Shown: positions 49,345 through 57,720 of the stretch, piece after piece | How positions within the stretch are numbered: position 1 is the first letter of the stretch | Layout: every line of letters starts with the position of its first letter | From: Massilia brevitalea | GTDB lineage: Bacteria; Pseudomonadota; Gammaproteobacteria; Burkholderiales; Burkholderiaceae_D | Length of the DNA: 64,000 nucleotides | Reading direction: 5' to 3' | NCBI RefSeq assembly: GCF_030711405.1 | Contig: NZ_JAULSI010000010.1 | Span: forward strand, 67,570 to 131,569 | Translations under genes and position numbers: made by a program | The notes under the pieces: generated by a model | What the model was told of the DNA's origin: nothing | Databases searched by the model: none | Seen by the model: only the letters and a program-made list of their open reading frames with translations

Positions 49345-49535
49345 GGTGGGCACTCCGTGCCCACGCGGTTACGTGTTTGTCCGGAGTTCGTGGCCGTGAT
49401 GACTCGCTCCGCGGCGTGTCCATGGTCTGAACGCTAACGAGACGCTTTTAAGCCGCCAACACAATGCTACACGCGCGTCAAAATATGCGGTAACGGTGAT
49501 CATCGTTCCGCGTGGGCACGGGGTGCCCACCCTAC
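49341..49535. repeat. REP-like inverted pair (CC/GG type)
   Basis: Left copy 49341-49368 and right copy 49508-49535, complementary with one mismatch (centres CTCC and GGGG), spacer 139 bases. Same subtype as 38907-39095. It overlaps the last codon of nasA and fills most of the gap before the next gene, where it could protect the nas mRNA 3' end. Confidence 0.85.
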
Positions 49536-49583
49536 GACCAGCGACGCCAAAAACGTCGCTGCGGTTGCAGTTGAAACGCCATG

Positions 49584-49608
49584 AAAAAAGCGCAGCCTCG
49601 GCTGCGCT
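49584..49608 (-). terminator. Terminator of the 77-aa gene
   Basis: On the minus strand AGCGCAGCC-GA-GGCTGCGCT is followed by TTTTTTC, 30 bases beyond the stop codon of the small gene. The inverted repeat is perfect. Confidence 0.88.
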
Positions 49609-49637
49609 CCATTCGTTCTTCCTTTGACTACCGCTGC

Positions 49638-49871
49638 TTAGCGGTTCGCGAAGTAACGCAGTTCCGCCGCCAGGTTTGGCGAGTGCGCTTCCGACTCGGC
49701 TGCCAATGCCAGCATCTCGCGGCGGCCAGCCTGCTCGTCGCTGTTATGCGCGAACCAGCCGCCGTGTGCGGTGAACAGCTGTTCGCAGAAGCTGCGCGCC
49801 GTCACGAACAGGGCGCCGATGTCATGGCGCAGGCTTGGCTCTTGGGTATGGGTAATCGTTGCTGCATTCAT
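49638..49871 (-). CDS. Small soluble protein under the shared promoter
   Basis: An unrecognised 77-aa protein with predicted helices and no membrane span (ALFVTARSFCEQLFTAHGG, then EMLALAAESEAHSPNLAAEL). The start ATG at 49871 sits 11 bases inside the conserved leader, with GGAGCCGACC upstream as a ribosome site. It has its own promoter (copy B of the 79-bp element) and terminator, so it is a complete transcription unit. Function unknown. Confidence 0.8.
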   Translation of the reverse strand: MNAATITHTQEPSLRHDIGALFVTARSFCEQLFTAHGGWFAHNSDEQAGRREMLALAAESEAHSPNLAAELRYFANR

Positions 49872-49881
49872 GGTCGGCTCC

Positions 49882-49960
49882 GGTAAATACTGTGATGTTG
49901 CAGTGCAGTATAAATGCCTCAGATCCATAAATAAACTTTCGGTTCGTGATACCAGCGATA
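49882..49960 (-). promoter_or_regulatory. Shared promoter, copy B
   Basis: Counterpart of 38731-38809. On the minus strand TTTATT, a 17-base spacer, TATACT, then CTGC-ACT-GCAACATCACAG. The strongest conservation is over the -10 box, the CTGC-N3-GCAACA dyad and the leader TATTTACC, pointing to a regulator that binds at the start site. Confidence 0.7.
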
Positions 49961-49984
49961 CGAATCCCGAATAATGTTGCGGCG

Positions 49985-50050
49985 CCGCAACTCAGCCGCA
50001 ACTCAACCGCAACTCAACCGCAACTCAACCGCAACTCAGCCGCAAGTCAG
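49985..50050. repeat. Six 11-bp tandem repeats
   Basis: Six units of CCGCAACTCAR in a row (the last reads CCGCAAGTCAG), ending five bases beyond the stop codon of the GbsR-like gene. Unit copies are nearly perfect. It could vary in copy number by slippage or act as a binding array; no coding role was seen. Confidence 0.9.
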
Positions 50051-50054
50051 CCAT

Positions 50055-50612
50055 TCATTCGTCGTCGTTCGCCTTCCCATTCCCCAGCAGCCGATCCTTG
50101 ACAGTCAATAAACGCTGCACCTTGGCCCCCATCTTCATCAGCTGCGCCAACGATTCCGGCGACAGGCGCTGCAGATCGTCGAACCAGTTGTTCGCCAGAT
50201 CGACCAGTTCGTGCATCTCGCCCATGCGCTGCTGGGCAAACTTGTCTTCCGGCGTCTTGGCCTTGACCAGCAGCGATTCGCGCAACACCGACAAGGTAGG
50301 CGCCACTTCGCGCCGGCGCCGTTCGGCCGCCACCACGCGGAAGATTTCCCACACGTCGCCCAGCGAGGTGAAGTATTCGCGGCGGTCGCCGGGAATGCGG
50401 CTCAGGCGCACCAGGCCCCAGGACTGCAATTCCTTCAAGCCGATGCTGACGTTCGAGCGCGAGATGCCCAGCTTTTCGCCGATGTCGTCGGCGTGCAGCT
50501 GCTGCTCGGTCACGAAGAGCAGGGCATAGATCTGGCCCACGGTGCGATTGATGCCCCAGCGGCTACCCATCTCGCCGAAGTGGCTGACAAAACTCTGGAC
50601 TAATGGCGTCAC
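50055..50612 (-). CDS. GbsR/MarR-family transcriptional regulator
   Basis: A 185-aa regulator with a winged helix at about residues 25-90 (VGQIYALLFVTEQQLHADDI, GISRSNVSIGLKELQSWGLV), a beta-wing with GDRREYF, and a C-terminal helical dimerisation region. The start is GTG. It is divergent from cydDCABX across 369 bases containing dyads, so it most likely controls that operon in response to redox or an osmolyte-like ligand. GbsR relatives in Bacillus sense choline, but this one's ligand is unknown. Confidence 0.88.
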   Translation of the reverse strand: MTPLVQSFVSHFGEMGSRWGINRTVGQIYALLFVTEQQLHADDIGEKLGISRSNVSIGLKELQSWGLVRLSRIPGDRREYFTSLGDVWEIFRVVAAERRRREVAPTLSVLRESLLVKAKTPEDKFAQQRMGEMHELVDLANNWFDDLQRLSPESLAQLMKMGAKVQRLLTVKDRLLGNGKANDDE

Positions 50613-50981
50613 GGTCGAGAACTTTTCGAAAATTTGGAAACTTCGATTATCTCACGCGCTCTGGAATTCCCGACTAAGCCGCTGGCCTTCTCGTGACAAG
50701 CCAACATTTCCGCTGCATACTTTCACTGTTTTCTGAAAATTCAGAAGTTTTTACAGATTGTGAAACTTGTGCGGACAGGGATCATCCCCGGCCGGTATCA
50801 CTGCAAAGCTGACAGTATGGATTCGCATCGTGCCCGTTGTACCGTTTTCCGGACCGCCCTCTGCGCGCTTCGTCCGGGCCGCCTTCTCGTCTTTTCTTCC
50901 GGTCGCGCGCCACCGCCTTAGCCCGCGCTAGCCCGAACACGCGGCCCCAGCGCCGCATCCCAGAACCACCGGAGAAACACC
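50613..50981. promoter_or_regulatory. Divergent control region between GbsR-like gene and cydD
   Basis: A 369-base gap. It contains the palindrome TTTTCGAAAA (50623-50632) near the regulator start, and the inverted repeat TTCTGAA-AA-TTCAGAA (50731-50746). The element AAACTTC occurs at 50638-50644 and, inverted as GAAGTTT, at 50744-50750. These are candidate regulator sites for autoregulation and cyd control. The rest up to the GGAGAA site of cydD is GC-rich leader without a recognised gene. Confidence 0.5.
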
Positions 50982-52715
50982 ATGCTCTCGAACAGACGCC
51001 GTGGCGCGGACGCGCACGCCCCTGCGCAGCAGGACAAGGCCCCATCCGCTCGCCGCCAGCCAGCTGGCAGCCGCGCCGGCGCCATGGCGCAAGCCGCCGC
51101 CGCACTGCTGTGGATCGCCCAGGCGGCGCTGCTGGCCAACGCGGTCGGCCGCCTTGCCGATGGCGCCGGCCTCGACGCGGTGATCCTTCCGGCACTCAGC
51201 TTCCTGCTGCTGGGCCTGGCCCGCGCCAGCCTCGACGCCTGGGGCGCACGCCGCGTGTTCGCGGCTGCCCGCAGCTGGTTGAGCGGCCTGCGTGCCGGCG
51301 CCGCCGATGCCCTGGCGCGCCGCTCGCCGCTGGACCGCACGCGTCCCGCCTCGGGCCAGGCTGCCAGCATCCTGGCCGAACAGGCCGAGGCCGTGCTGCC
51401 CTGGCTGCTGCGCTACCAGGGTGCGCGCTGGCGCGTCATGCTGGTGCCGCCAGTGATCGCGCTGGCGGTCGCTTGTTTGTCCTGGGCCGCGGCGCTGATC
51501 CTGGTGCTGGCCGCGCCGCTGATCCCCCTCTTCATGGCCGTCATCGGCTGGCGCGCCAAGGCTGCCAGCGAAGCGCAGCTGCAGCTCGTCGGCGGCATGA
51601 ACGGCTTCCTGCTCGACCGCCTGCGCGGCCTGTCGACCCTGCGCGCGCTCGGCGCCGTCGACACCACCGCGCGCCGCCTGCACGACACTGCCCAGGCCCT
51701 GCGCCGGGGCACCATGCGCGTGCTGCGCATCGCCTTCCTGTCGTCCACCGCGCTGGAACTGTTCTCGGCGCTGGCCGTCGCCCTGGTAGCAGTGTATGTC
51801 GGCTTCCACTTGCTCGGCCAGATCGACGGCGGCAGCTGGGGCGTGCGCCTGCGCCTGGAGCAGGGCATGTTCATCCTGATGCTGGCGCCGGCCTTTTTCG
51901 AGCCGCTGCGCGACCTGGCCGCGGCCTGGCACGACAAGGCTGCGGGCGAAGCGGCGCTCGAGGCGCTGCACAAGCTGCAAGCCCCAGCACCGATCCTGCC
52001 CGGCGCGCTGGATGATGCGCAAGACGCAGCAGCGGAGGGCATCGCCGCGCCAAGCCTGGCGATTGCCGGCCTGCGTTTTGCCCACCCCGGCGAAACGCCG
52101 CTGTTCGACGGCTTCACGCTCGATATCGCGCCGGGCGAACACGTCGCCCTGGTCGGCGCCAGCGGCAGCGGCAAGACCACGCTGCTGTCGCTGGTCGCTG
52201 GCCTGGCGCAGGCGCAAGGCGGCAGCATCCGCATCGGCGGCGTCATGCTGGACGACAGCAGCACCGCCGGCCTGCGCACGCGCATGGCCTGGGTCGGCCA
52301 GAAGCCGCACGTGTTCGCCGGCACGGTGCGCGGCAACGTGGCGCTGGGCCGCGCCGGCGTGACGCCGCTGGCGGTAACGGCCGCGGTGCGCCGCGCCGGC
52401 CTGGCCGATGTCGAACACGCCGCGCCGCACGAAGCGCTGGGGGAGGGCGGTATCGGCCTGTCCGGCGGCGAGCTGGTACGCCTGGCGCTGGCGCGCGCCG
52501 CCGTCGCCCCGCACGCCAGCCTGCTGCTGGCCGACGAACCCACCGCCCACCTCGACCGCGACACCGCCGCCGGCGTCGTCGATGCGCTGCTTGAGCTGGC
52601 GCGCGGCCGCACGCTGGTCGTCGCCACCCACGACCTGGCGCTCGCGGCGCGCATCGGCCGCATCGTGCACGTCGGCCGTCTTGGCGAGCAGGGCATGCAG
52701 GAGGAAGCAGCATGA
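50982..52715 (+). CDS. cydD: Cytochrome bd assembly ABC transporter subunit CydD
   Basis: Half of the heterodimeric CydDC ABC exporter needed for cytochrome bd assembly; it moves thiols such as glutathione or cysteine to the periplasm and affects haem loading. The 577-aa protein has six membrane segments in its first 320 residues. The nucleotide-binding domain has Walker A GASGSGKTT, signature LSGGE and Walker B LLLADEP, followed by a His switch (VVATHD). The start is ATG after GGAGAA. The stop overlaps cydC by four bases. Confidence 0.93.
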   Translation: MLSNRRRGADAHAPAQQDKAPSARRQPAGSRAGAMAQAAAALLWIAQAALLANAVGRLADGAGLDAVILPALSFLLLGLARASLDAWGARRVFAAARSWLSGLRAGAADALARRSPLDRTRPASGQAASILAEQAEAVLPWLLRYQGARWRVMLVPPVIALAVACLSWAAALILVLAAPLIPLFMAVIGWRAKAASEAQLQLVGGMNGFLLDRLRGLSTLRALGAVDTTARRLHDTAQALRRGTMRVLRIAFLSSTALELFSALAVALVAVYVGFHLLGQIDGGSWGVRLRLEQGMFILMLAPAFFEPLRDLAAAWHDKAAGEAALEALHKLQAPAPILPGALDDAQDAAAEGIAAPSLAIAGLRFAHPGETPLFDGFTLDIAPGEHVALVGASGSGKTTLLSLVAGLAQAQGGSIRIGGVMLDDSSTAGLRTRMAWVGQKPHVFAGTVRGNVALGRAGVTPLAVTAAVRRAGLADVEHAAPHEALGEGGIGLSGGELVRLALARAAVAPHASLLLADEPTAHLDRDTAAGVVDALLELARGRTLVVATHDLALAARIGRIVHVGRLGEQGMQEEAA

Positions 52716-54403
52716 AACACCACCACGACTTCGTTACCGTGCTGCGCCTGTTCATGCGCAGCGACGCGCGCCGCCTGCTGCTGGGCGCGGGCCTGTCCAC
52801 CCTCACCGTGCTGGCGGGGATCGCGCTGCTGGGCGTCTCCGGCTGGTTCATCACGGCCACAGGCCTGGCCGGCCTGTCAGCCGCGGCGGCCCTGGCCTTC
52901 AATGTCTTCGTGCCGAGCGCCGGCATCCGCCTGCTGGCACTTGGCCGCACCTTCGGCCGCTATGCCGAGCGCCTGGTCACCCATGACGCCACCCTCGGCG
53001 TGCTGGCGTCGCTGCGCGTCACACTGTTCCGCGGCTGGGCCGAACCGCAGGCCGCACGCGCGCTGCTGCTGCGCCCTGGCCGCCTGCTGTTCCGCCTGAC
53101 CGGCGACATCGACGCACTGGAAGCGGTCTACCTGCGCCTGCTGGTGCCGCTGGCCGCCACCTTCGGCGCGGCGCTGCTGGCCGGCCTGCTGCTCGCCATC
53201 CTCGACTGGCGGCTGAGTGCATTTGTATTCGTCTGGCTGCTGGCATGCGGCTGGGGCGTCGCCGCCTGGACCGCAGGCCGCGCTCGTCCGCTGGCGCTGC
53301 GCCGCGTGCAGATGACCGAACGCCTGCGCGCCGGCGCCATCGACCTGAGCGCCGGCCAGACCGACCTGGCCCTGGCTGGCCGCCTGCCGGCGCAATGCGC
53401 GGCCCTGCAGCAGACCGACGCCCGCCTGGCGCGCGGCGACGACGCTTTGCACCGGCTGGAAACCCGCGCCGGCTGGCTGCATGCCGTGGCCGGCCACGCG
53501 ACGGTGGCACTGGTGCTGCTGGCGGCCGGCGCGCTGGCCGGGCAGGGCCAGCTCGATGCGCCGCTGTCCGCGCTGGCCCTGCTCACCGCACTGGCCGCTC
53601 TGGAACCGTTCGCGGCGCTGCGCCGCGGCGCCATCGAGGCGGCGCGCAGCGCGCTGGCCGCACGCCGCCTGGCGCCGCGCCTGCGCGCAGACGCCACGCA
53701 GACGCAGGCTGCCGGCCGCACCGAGGCTGGCGAAGCACTGCGCATGGACCGGGTGGGCGTCACCCACGCCGGCCGTGCCCAAGCCGCGCTGCACGCCATC
53801 GACCTGCGCATCGCAGCCGGCGAACGCGTTGCCGTGATCGGCGCCAGCGGCGCCGGCAAGTCGACGCTGCTGGCGCTGGCCGCCGGCGAACTGGCGCCGC
53901 AGTCGGGCCGGGTGGCGGCATCGCCCTGCACCTGGCTGACCCAGCGCACCGAACTGTTCCAGGACAGCCTGCGCGACAACCTGCGCCTGGCCGACCCGCA
54001 AGCCTCCGATGCCCAGTTGTGGAGCGTGCTGCAGGCGGCCGGCCTGGCCGAAGACGTGCGCCGCCTGGCGCAGGGCCTGGACACGCCGCTGGGCGAGGGC
54101 GGCCTGGGCCTGTCGGGCGGGCAGTCGCGGCGCCTGGCGCTGGCGCGCCTGCTGCTGCGCGATGCCGGCTTCTGGCTGCTCGACGAACCGACCGAAGGCC
54201 TGGACAGCGCCACCGCCGCCGACGTGCTGGCGCGTTTGAATCGCCACGCCGAAGGCCGCACCCTGCTGATCGCCACCCATCTGCGCTGCGAAGCCGCGCT
54301 GGGCGAACGCCTGCTCGTGATGCAGGGCGGGCGCATCGTGGCCGACCTGCGGCGCGGCGCCCCTGATTACGACGCGGCGCTTGCACGCCTGCGCCAACAC
54401 TGA
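52712..54403 (+). CDS. cydC: Cytochrome bd assembly ABC transporter subunit CydC
   Basis: Second half of the CydDC exporter, 563 aa, with six membrane segments and an ATP-binding domain. Walker A is GASGAGKST, the signature LSGGQSRRLALARL, Walker B FWLLDEP, and the switch His is in LLIATHL. The start overlaps the cydD stop, so the pair is cotranslated. cydA follows 37 bases later. Confidence 0.94.
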   Translation: MKHHHDFVTVLRLFMRSDARRLLLGAGLSTLTVLAGIALLGVSGWFITATGLAGLSAAAALAFNVFVPSAGIRLLALGRTFGRYAERLVTHDATLGVLASLRVTLFRGWAEPQAARALLLRPGRLLFRLTGDIDALEAVYLRLLVPLAATFGAALLAGLLLAILDWRLSAFVFVWLLACGWGVAAWTAGRARPLALRRVQMTERLRAGAIDLSAGQTDLALAGRLPAQCAALQQTDARLARGDDALHRLETRAGWLHAVAGHATVALVLLAAGALAGQGQLDAPLSALALLTALAALEPFAALRRGAIEAARSALAARRLAPRLRADATQTQAAGRTEAGEALRMDRVGVTHAGRAQAALHAIDLRIAAGERVAVIGASGAGKSTLLALAAGELAPQSGRVAASPCTWLTQRTELFQDSLRDNLRLADPQASDAQLWSVLQAAGLAEDVRRLAQGLDTPLGEGGLGLSGGQSRRLALARLLLRDAGFWLLDEPTEGLDSATAADVLARLNRHAEGRTLLIATHLRCEAALGERLLVMQGGRIVADLRRGAPDYDAALARLRQH

Positions 54404-54440
54404 ACCTACCCACTTCAACAAGAAAAGAAAGGCTCTCACC

Positions 54441-56042
54441 ATGGATCTCGATGTCGTCGGGCTCTCCCGGCTACAGTTTGCCCTTACGGCGCTGTACCAC
54501 TTTTTGTTCGTGCCCCTGACCCTCGGGCTGTCGATGCTGGTTGCCATCATGGAGACGGTCTATGTGATGACCAACCGCCCCATCTGGCGCCAGATGACCA
54601 AGTTCTGGGGCGTTTTGTTCGGGATTAACTTCGCCATCGGTGTTTCCACCGGCCTGGTGATGGAATTCCAGTTCGGGATGAACTGGAGCTACTACAGCCA
54701 CTACGTGGGCGACGTCTTCGGCGCCCCGCTGGCGCTCGAAGGCCTGATGGCCTTCTTCCTCGAAGCGACCTTTGTCGGACTGTTCTTCTTCGGCTGGGAC
54801 AGGCTCTCGAAGCGCGCCCACCTGATCGTGACCTGGCTGACCGCCATCGGCACCAACTTCTCGGCGCTGTGGATCCTGATCGCCAACGGCTGGATGCAGA
54901 ACCCGGTCGGCGCCGCCCTCAACCCGCAGACCATGCGCATGGAAGTCACCGACTTCTACGCCGTGCTGACCAACCCGGTGGCCCAGGCCAAGTTCGTGCA
55001 TACCGTCTCGGCCGGCTACGTGATCGCCGCCTTTTTCGTGCTCGGCATCTCGGCCTGGTTCCTGCTCAAGGGACGCCACGCCGAGCTCGCCAAGCGCTCG
55101 ATGACGGTGGCCGCTTCCTTTGGCCTGGCCGCTTCGATGTCGGTGGTGGTGCTGGGCGACGAAAGCGGCTACCTGTCGACCGAACACCAGAAGATGAAGC
55201 TGGCCGCGATCGAAGCCATGTGGCACACCGAGCCGGCGCCGGCCGCGTTCACCGCCTTCGGCTTCCCCGACCAGGCCGCGCGCGAGACCCATTATTCGAT
55301 CCACATCCCCTGGGTGATGGGCCTGATCGGCACGCGCTCGCTGGACGGCCAGATTCCCGGCATCCACGATCTCGTGCAACTGGCCGAGGCGCGCATTCGC
55401 CAGGGCATCGTGGCCTACGACGCGCTCGAACAGATCCGCGCGCTTGGCGGCAAGGGCCCGGTCCCGGCCGAACTGCAAGCCACATTCGAAGCGCACGGCC
55501 AGCAGCTGGGCTATGCGCTGCTCCTGAAGCGCTACATCGACGATCCGCGCCAGGCCACCGACGCGCAGATCGCGCTGGCCGCCGGCGACACCGTGCCGCA
55601 GGTCGCGCCGCTGTTCTGGTCCTTCCGCGTGATGGTCGGCCTGGGCATCTACTTCATCGCCTTTACCGCCGTGTTCTTCGTGCTGTCGGCGCGCCGCCAG
55701 CTCGACACCTACCCGTGGCTGCTGAAGCTCGCCGTGTGGTCGCTGCCGCTGCCGTGGATCGCCGCCGAAGCCGGCTGGATCGTGGCCGAGCTGGGCCGCC
55801 AGCCCTGGGCCATCGAAGGCGTGCTGCCGACGGCGGTGGCGGTGTCGAACCTCGGCATCGGCACCGTCCTCGGCACGCTGCTCGGCTTTGTCGTGCTGTA
55901 CACGATCCTGATCATCGTCGAGATGAAGCTGATGCTGAAAGCCATCCGCAAGGGGCCCGAGGCCGACGATGCACCGGACATGCCGCTTGCCGGCGAAGTC
56001 CGCGTCGCGGCGCCACGCAACGCCAGCCTGCAGCCATCCTGA
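54441..56042 (+). CDS. cydA: Cytochrome bd ubiquinol oxidase subunit I
   Basis: Haem-bearing subunit of the high-affinity quinol oxidase, 533 aa. The N-terminal haem ligand is His20 (LTALYHFLFVPLT). The second His is in KFVHTVSAGYV, the Met ligand in RVMVGLG, and GRQPWAIEGVLPT is the C-terminal signature. A long periplasmic Q-loop region is present (residues about 260-370). Start ATG 54441 has AAAGG upstream. It lies in a cydDCABX order, with assembly genes first. Confidence 0.96.
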   Translation: MDLDVVGLSRLQFALTALYHFLFVPLTLGLSMLVAIMETVYVMTNRPIWRQMTKFWGVLFGINFAIGVSTGLVMEFQFGMNWSYYSHYVGDVFGAPLALEGLMAFFLEATFVGLFFFGWDRLSKRAHLIVTWLTAIGTNFSALWILIANGWMQNPVGAALNPQTMRMEVTDFYAVLTNPVAQAKFVHTVSAGYVIAAFFVLGISAWFLLKGRHAELAKRSMTVAASFGLAASMSVVVLGDESGYLSTEHQKMKLAAIEAMWHTEPAPAAFTAFGFPDQAARETHYSIHIPWVMGLIGTRSLDGQIPGIHDLVQLAEARIRQGIVAYDALEQIRALGGKGPVPAELQATFEAHGQQLGYALLLKRYIDDPRQATDAQIALAAGDTVPQVAPLFWSFRVMVGLGIYFIAFTAVFFVLSARRQLDTYPWLLKLAVWSLPLPWIAAEAGWIVAELGRQPWAIEGVLPTAVAVSNLGIGTVLGTLLGFVVLYTILIIVEMKLMLKAIRKGPEADDAPDMPLAGEVRVAAPRNASLQPS

Positions 56043-56061
56043 CACTCCGGAGACAACAACC

Positions 56062-57216
56062 ATGATTCTTCATACACTGCTCGACTACGACGTATTGCGC
56101 GTCATCTGGTGGATTCTGCTGGGCGTGCTGCTGATCGCCTTTGCCGTGACCGACGGCTTCGACCTCGGCACCGGCACCTTGCTGCCCTTCGTGGCGAAAA
56201 ACGACCTGGAACGCCGGGTCGTGATCAACTCCATCGGCCCGGTCTGGGAAGGCAACCAGGTCTGGCTGGTGCTGGGCGGCGGCGCCATCTTCGCCGCCTG
56301 GCCGCAGCTGTACGCGGTGTCGTTCTCGGGCTTCTATCTCGCCATGTTCGCGGTGCTGTTCGCCCTGATCCTGCGTCCGGTCGGCTTCAAATACCGCAGC
56401 AAGCACGAAGGGGCGCGCTGGCGCAGCACCTGGGACTGGCTGCTGTTCGTCGGTGGTTTCGTGCCGTCGCTGATCTTCGGCGTGGCCCTCGGTAACGTGC
56501 TGCAGGGCGTGCCTTTCCGCCTGACGCCGGACATGCAGATCTTCTACGACGGCGGCTTCTTCGGCCTGCTCAACCCCTTTGCGCTGCTGTGCGGGCTGGT
56601 GTCGGTGGCGATGCTGGTGATGCACGGCGCCAGCTGGCTGGCGCTGAAGACCGAGGGCGCCGTCGCCTCGCGCGCCCGCAACTGGGGCATGTGCGCGGCC
56701 GTGGCCGTGGTGGCGCTGTATGCGCTGGCCGGCTGGGTGTTGTGGCGCTTTGTCGATGGCTACCGCATCACGAGCGAAGTCGTGACGACCGGCGCCTCGA
56801 ATCCGCTGTTCAAGACGGTGGCGGGGCAGGGCGGCGCCTGGTTCGCCAACTACGCTGCCCATCCGTGGACGGTGGCGGCGCCGGTGCTGGGCTTCGTTGG
56901 CGCCGTGCTGGCGCTGCTTGGCCTGGCGCGCCGCTGGGAAGGCTGGACCATGGTGTTCAGCAGCCTGTCGATTGCCGGCATCATCCTCAGCGTGGGCGCG
57001 TCGATGTTCCCCTTCATCCTGCCGTCGTCGATCCAGGGCGCGGCCAGTTTGACGGTGTGGGATGCCTCGTCGAGCCACCTGACGCTGTTCATCATGCTGG
57101 TCGGCAGCTGCATCTTCCTGCCGATCATCATCGGCTATACCAGCTGGGTCTACAAGGTTTTGTGGGGCAAGGTCGATGCGGATGGCATCCGCGACGGCAA
57201 GGGCCACGCCTACTAA
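56062..57216 (+). CDS. cydB: Cytochrome bd ubiquinol oxidase subunit II
   Basis: Partner of CydA, 384 aa with eight to nine spans. Characteristic motifs are GFDLGTGTLLPF, the GPVWEGNQVWLVLGGGAIFAA stretch (split GPVWEGNQVW and LVLGGGAIFAAWP) near residue 58, and FRLTPDMQ. Start ATG 56062 is 20 bases after cydA with GGAG upstream. cydX follows closely, so the oxidase is complete. Confidence 0.96.
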   Translation: MILHTLLDYDVLRVIWWILLGVLLIAFAVTDGFDLGTGTLLPFVAKNDLERRVVINSIGPVWEGNQVWLVLGGGAIFAAWPQLYAVSFSGFYLAMFAVLFALILRPVGFKYRSKHEGARWRSTWDWLLFVGGFVPSLIFGVALGNVLQGVPFRLTPDMQIFYDGGFFGLLNPFALLCGLVSVAMLVMHGASWLALKTEGAVASRARNWGMCAAVAVVALYALAGWVLWRFVDGYRITSEVVTTGASNPLFKTVAGQGGAWFANYAAHPWTVAAPVLGFVGAVLALLGLARRWEGWTMVFSSLSIAGIILSVGASMFPFILPSSIQGAASLTVWDASSSHLTLFIMLVGSCIFLPIIIGYTSWVYKVLWGKVDADGIRDGKGHAY

Positions 57217-57244
57217 TTACTGATATTGAATAAGGAGTCTGATC

Positions 57245-57349
57245 ATGTGGTATTTCGCCTGGATCCTCGGCCTGCCGCTGGCGGCCGCTTTCGCGGTGTT
57301 GAACGCGATGTGGTTCGAACTGGTGGACGACGACAAGCGCAGGGCTTGA
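57245..57349 (+). CDS. cydX: Cytochrome bd small subunit CydX
   Basis: A 34-aa single-span protein beginning MWYFAWILGLPLAAAFAVLN and ending in the acidic-basic tail VDDDKRRA, the CydX/YbgT pattern. It stabilises cytochrome bd in E. coli. The ribosome site AAGGAG lies eight bases upstream, 29 bases after cydB. Confidence 0.93.
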   Translation: MWYFAWILGLPLAAAFAVLNAMWFELVDDDKRRA

Positions 57350-57361
57350 GTCTTATTTCCG

Positions 57362-57380
57362 GCGCGCCACCCAGGCGCGC
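57362..57380 (+). terminator. Possible terminator after cydX
   Basis: A perfect seven-pair stem GCGCGCC/GGCGCGC with a five-base loop, 12 bases after the cydX stop. Only two Ts follow, so termination would be weak or Rho-assisted. Confidence 0.4.
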
Positions 57381-57720
57381 TTCGATCGGTTCAATTGGTC
57401 CACATGCTGGCGTACGCTGGTCGACGGCGCCAGGTGGATCAGTTCGCAGCTCGCCAGGACGAGGGCCTGGACAGCGCGCGGCCGGCACGGTCATGACCTC
57501 GTACATCCGCAAGAACGACAAGACCCTGCTGAACCGGATGCGTCACGCGTTCTGAACGGATGTGATGCAGGGCCGGTCCGGGGGACAGCGTGCCGCTTCC
57601 GGTGCGAGACGATGGGCAAATATGTGCAAAAATCACGCTTGCTCATACATTCCCGTCTCGTGTTTTTATGTATCAACTTCCCCTGCGCCCAGTGCGCTTC
57701 AGCCAGCGCCAGGTGGGCGC
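57381..57720. other. Gap between cydX and the hybrid kinase
   Basis: About 340 bases without a gene I would accept. Short open frames exist on both strands but lack ribosome sites and family resemblance. The last 60 bases turn AT-rich and probably contain the kinase promoter, with AGGTGG as ribosome site just before the GTG. Confidence 0.45.

Noticed and set aside
49985..50050. Short tandem array considered as CRISPR
   Set aside because: Units are 11 bases and directly abutting with no spacers, and no cas genes are present.
57226..57555. Open frame overlapping cydX and extending beyond it
   Set aside because: It reads cydX in the wrong frame; the correct CydX frame with AAGGAG is unambiguous, and the rest has no recognisable domain.
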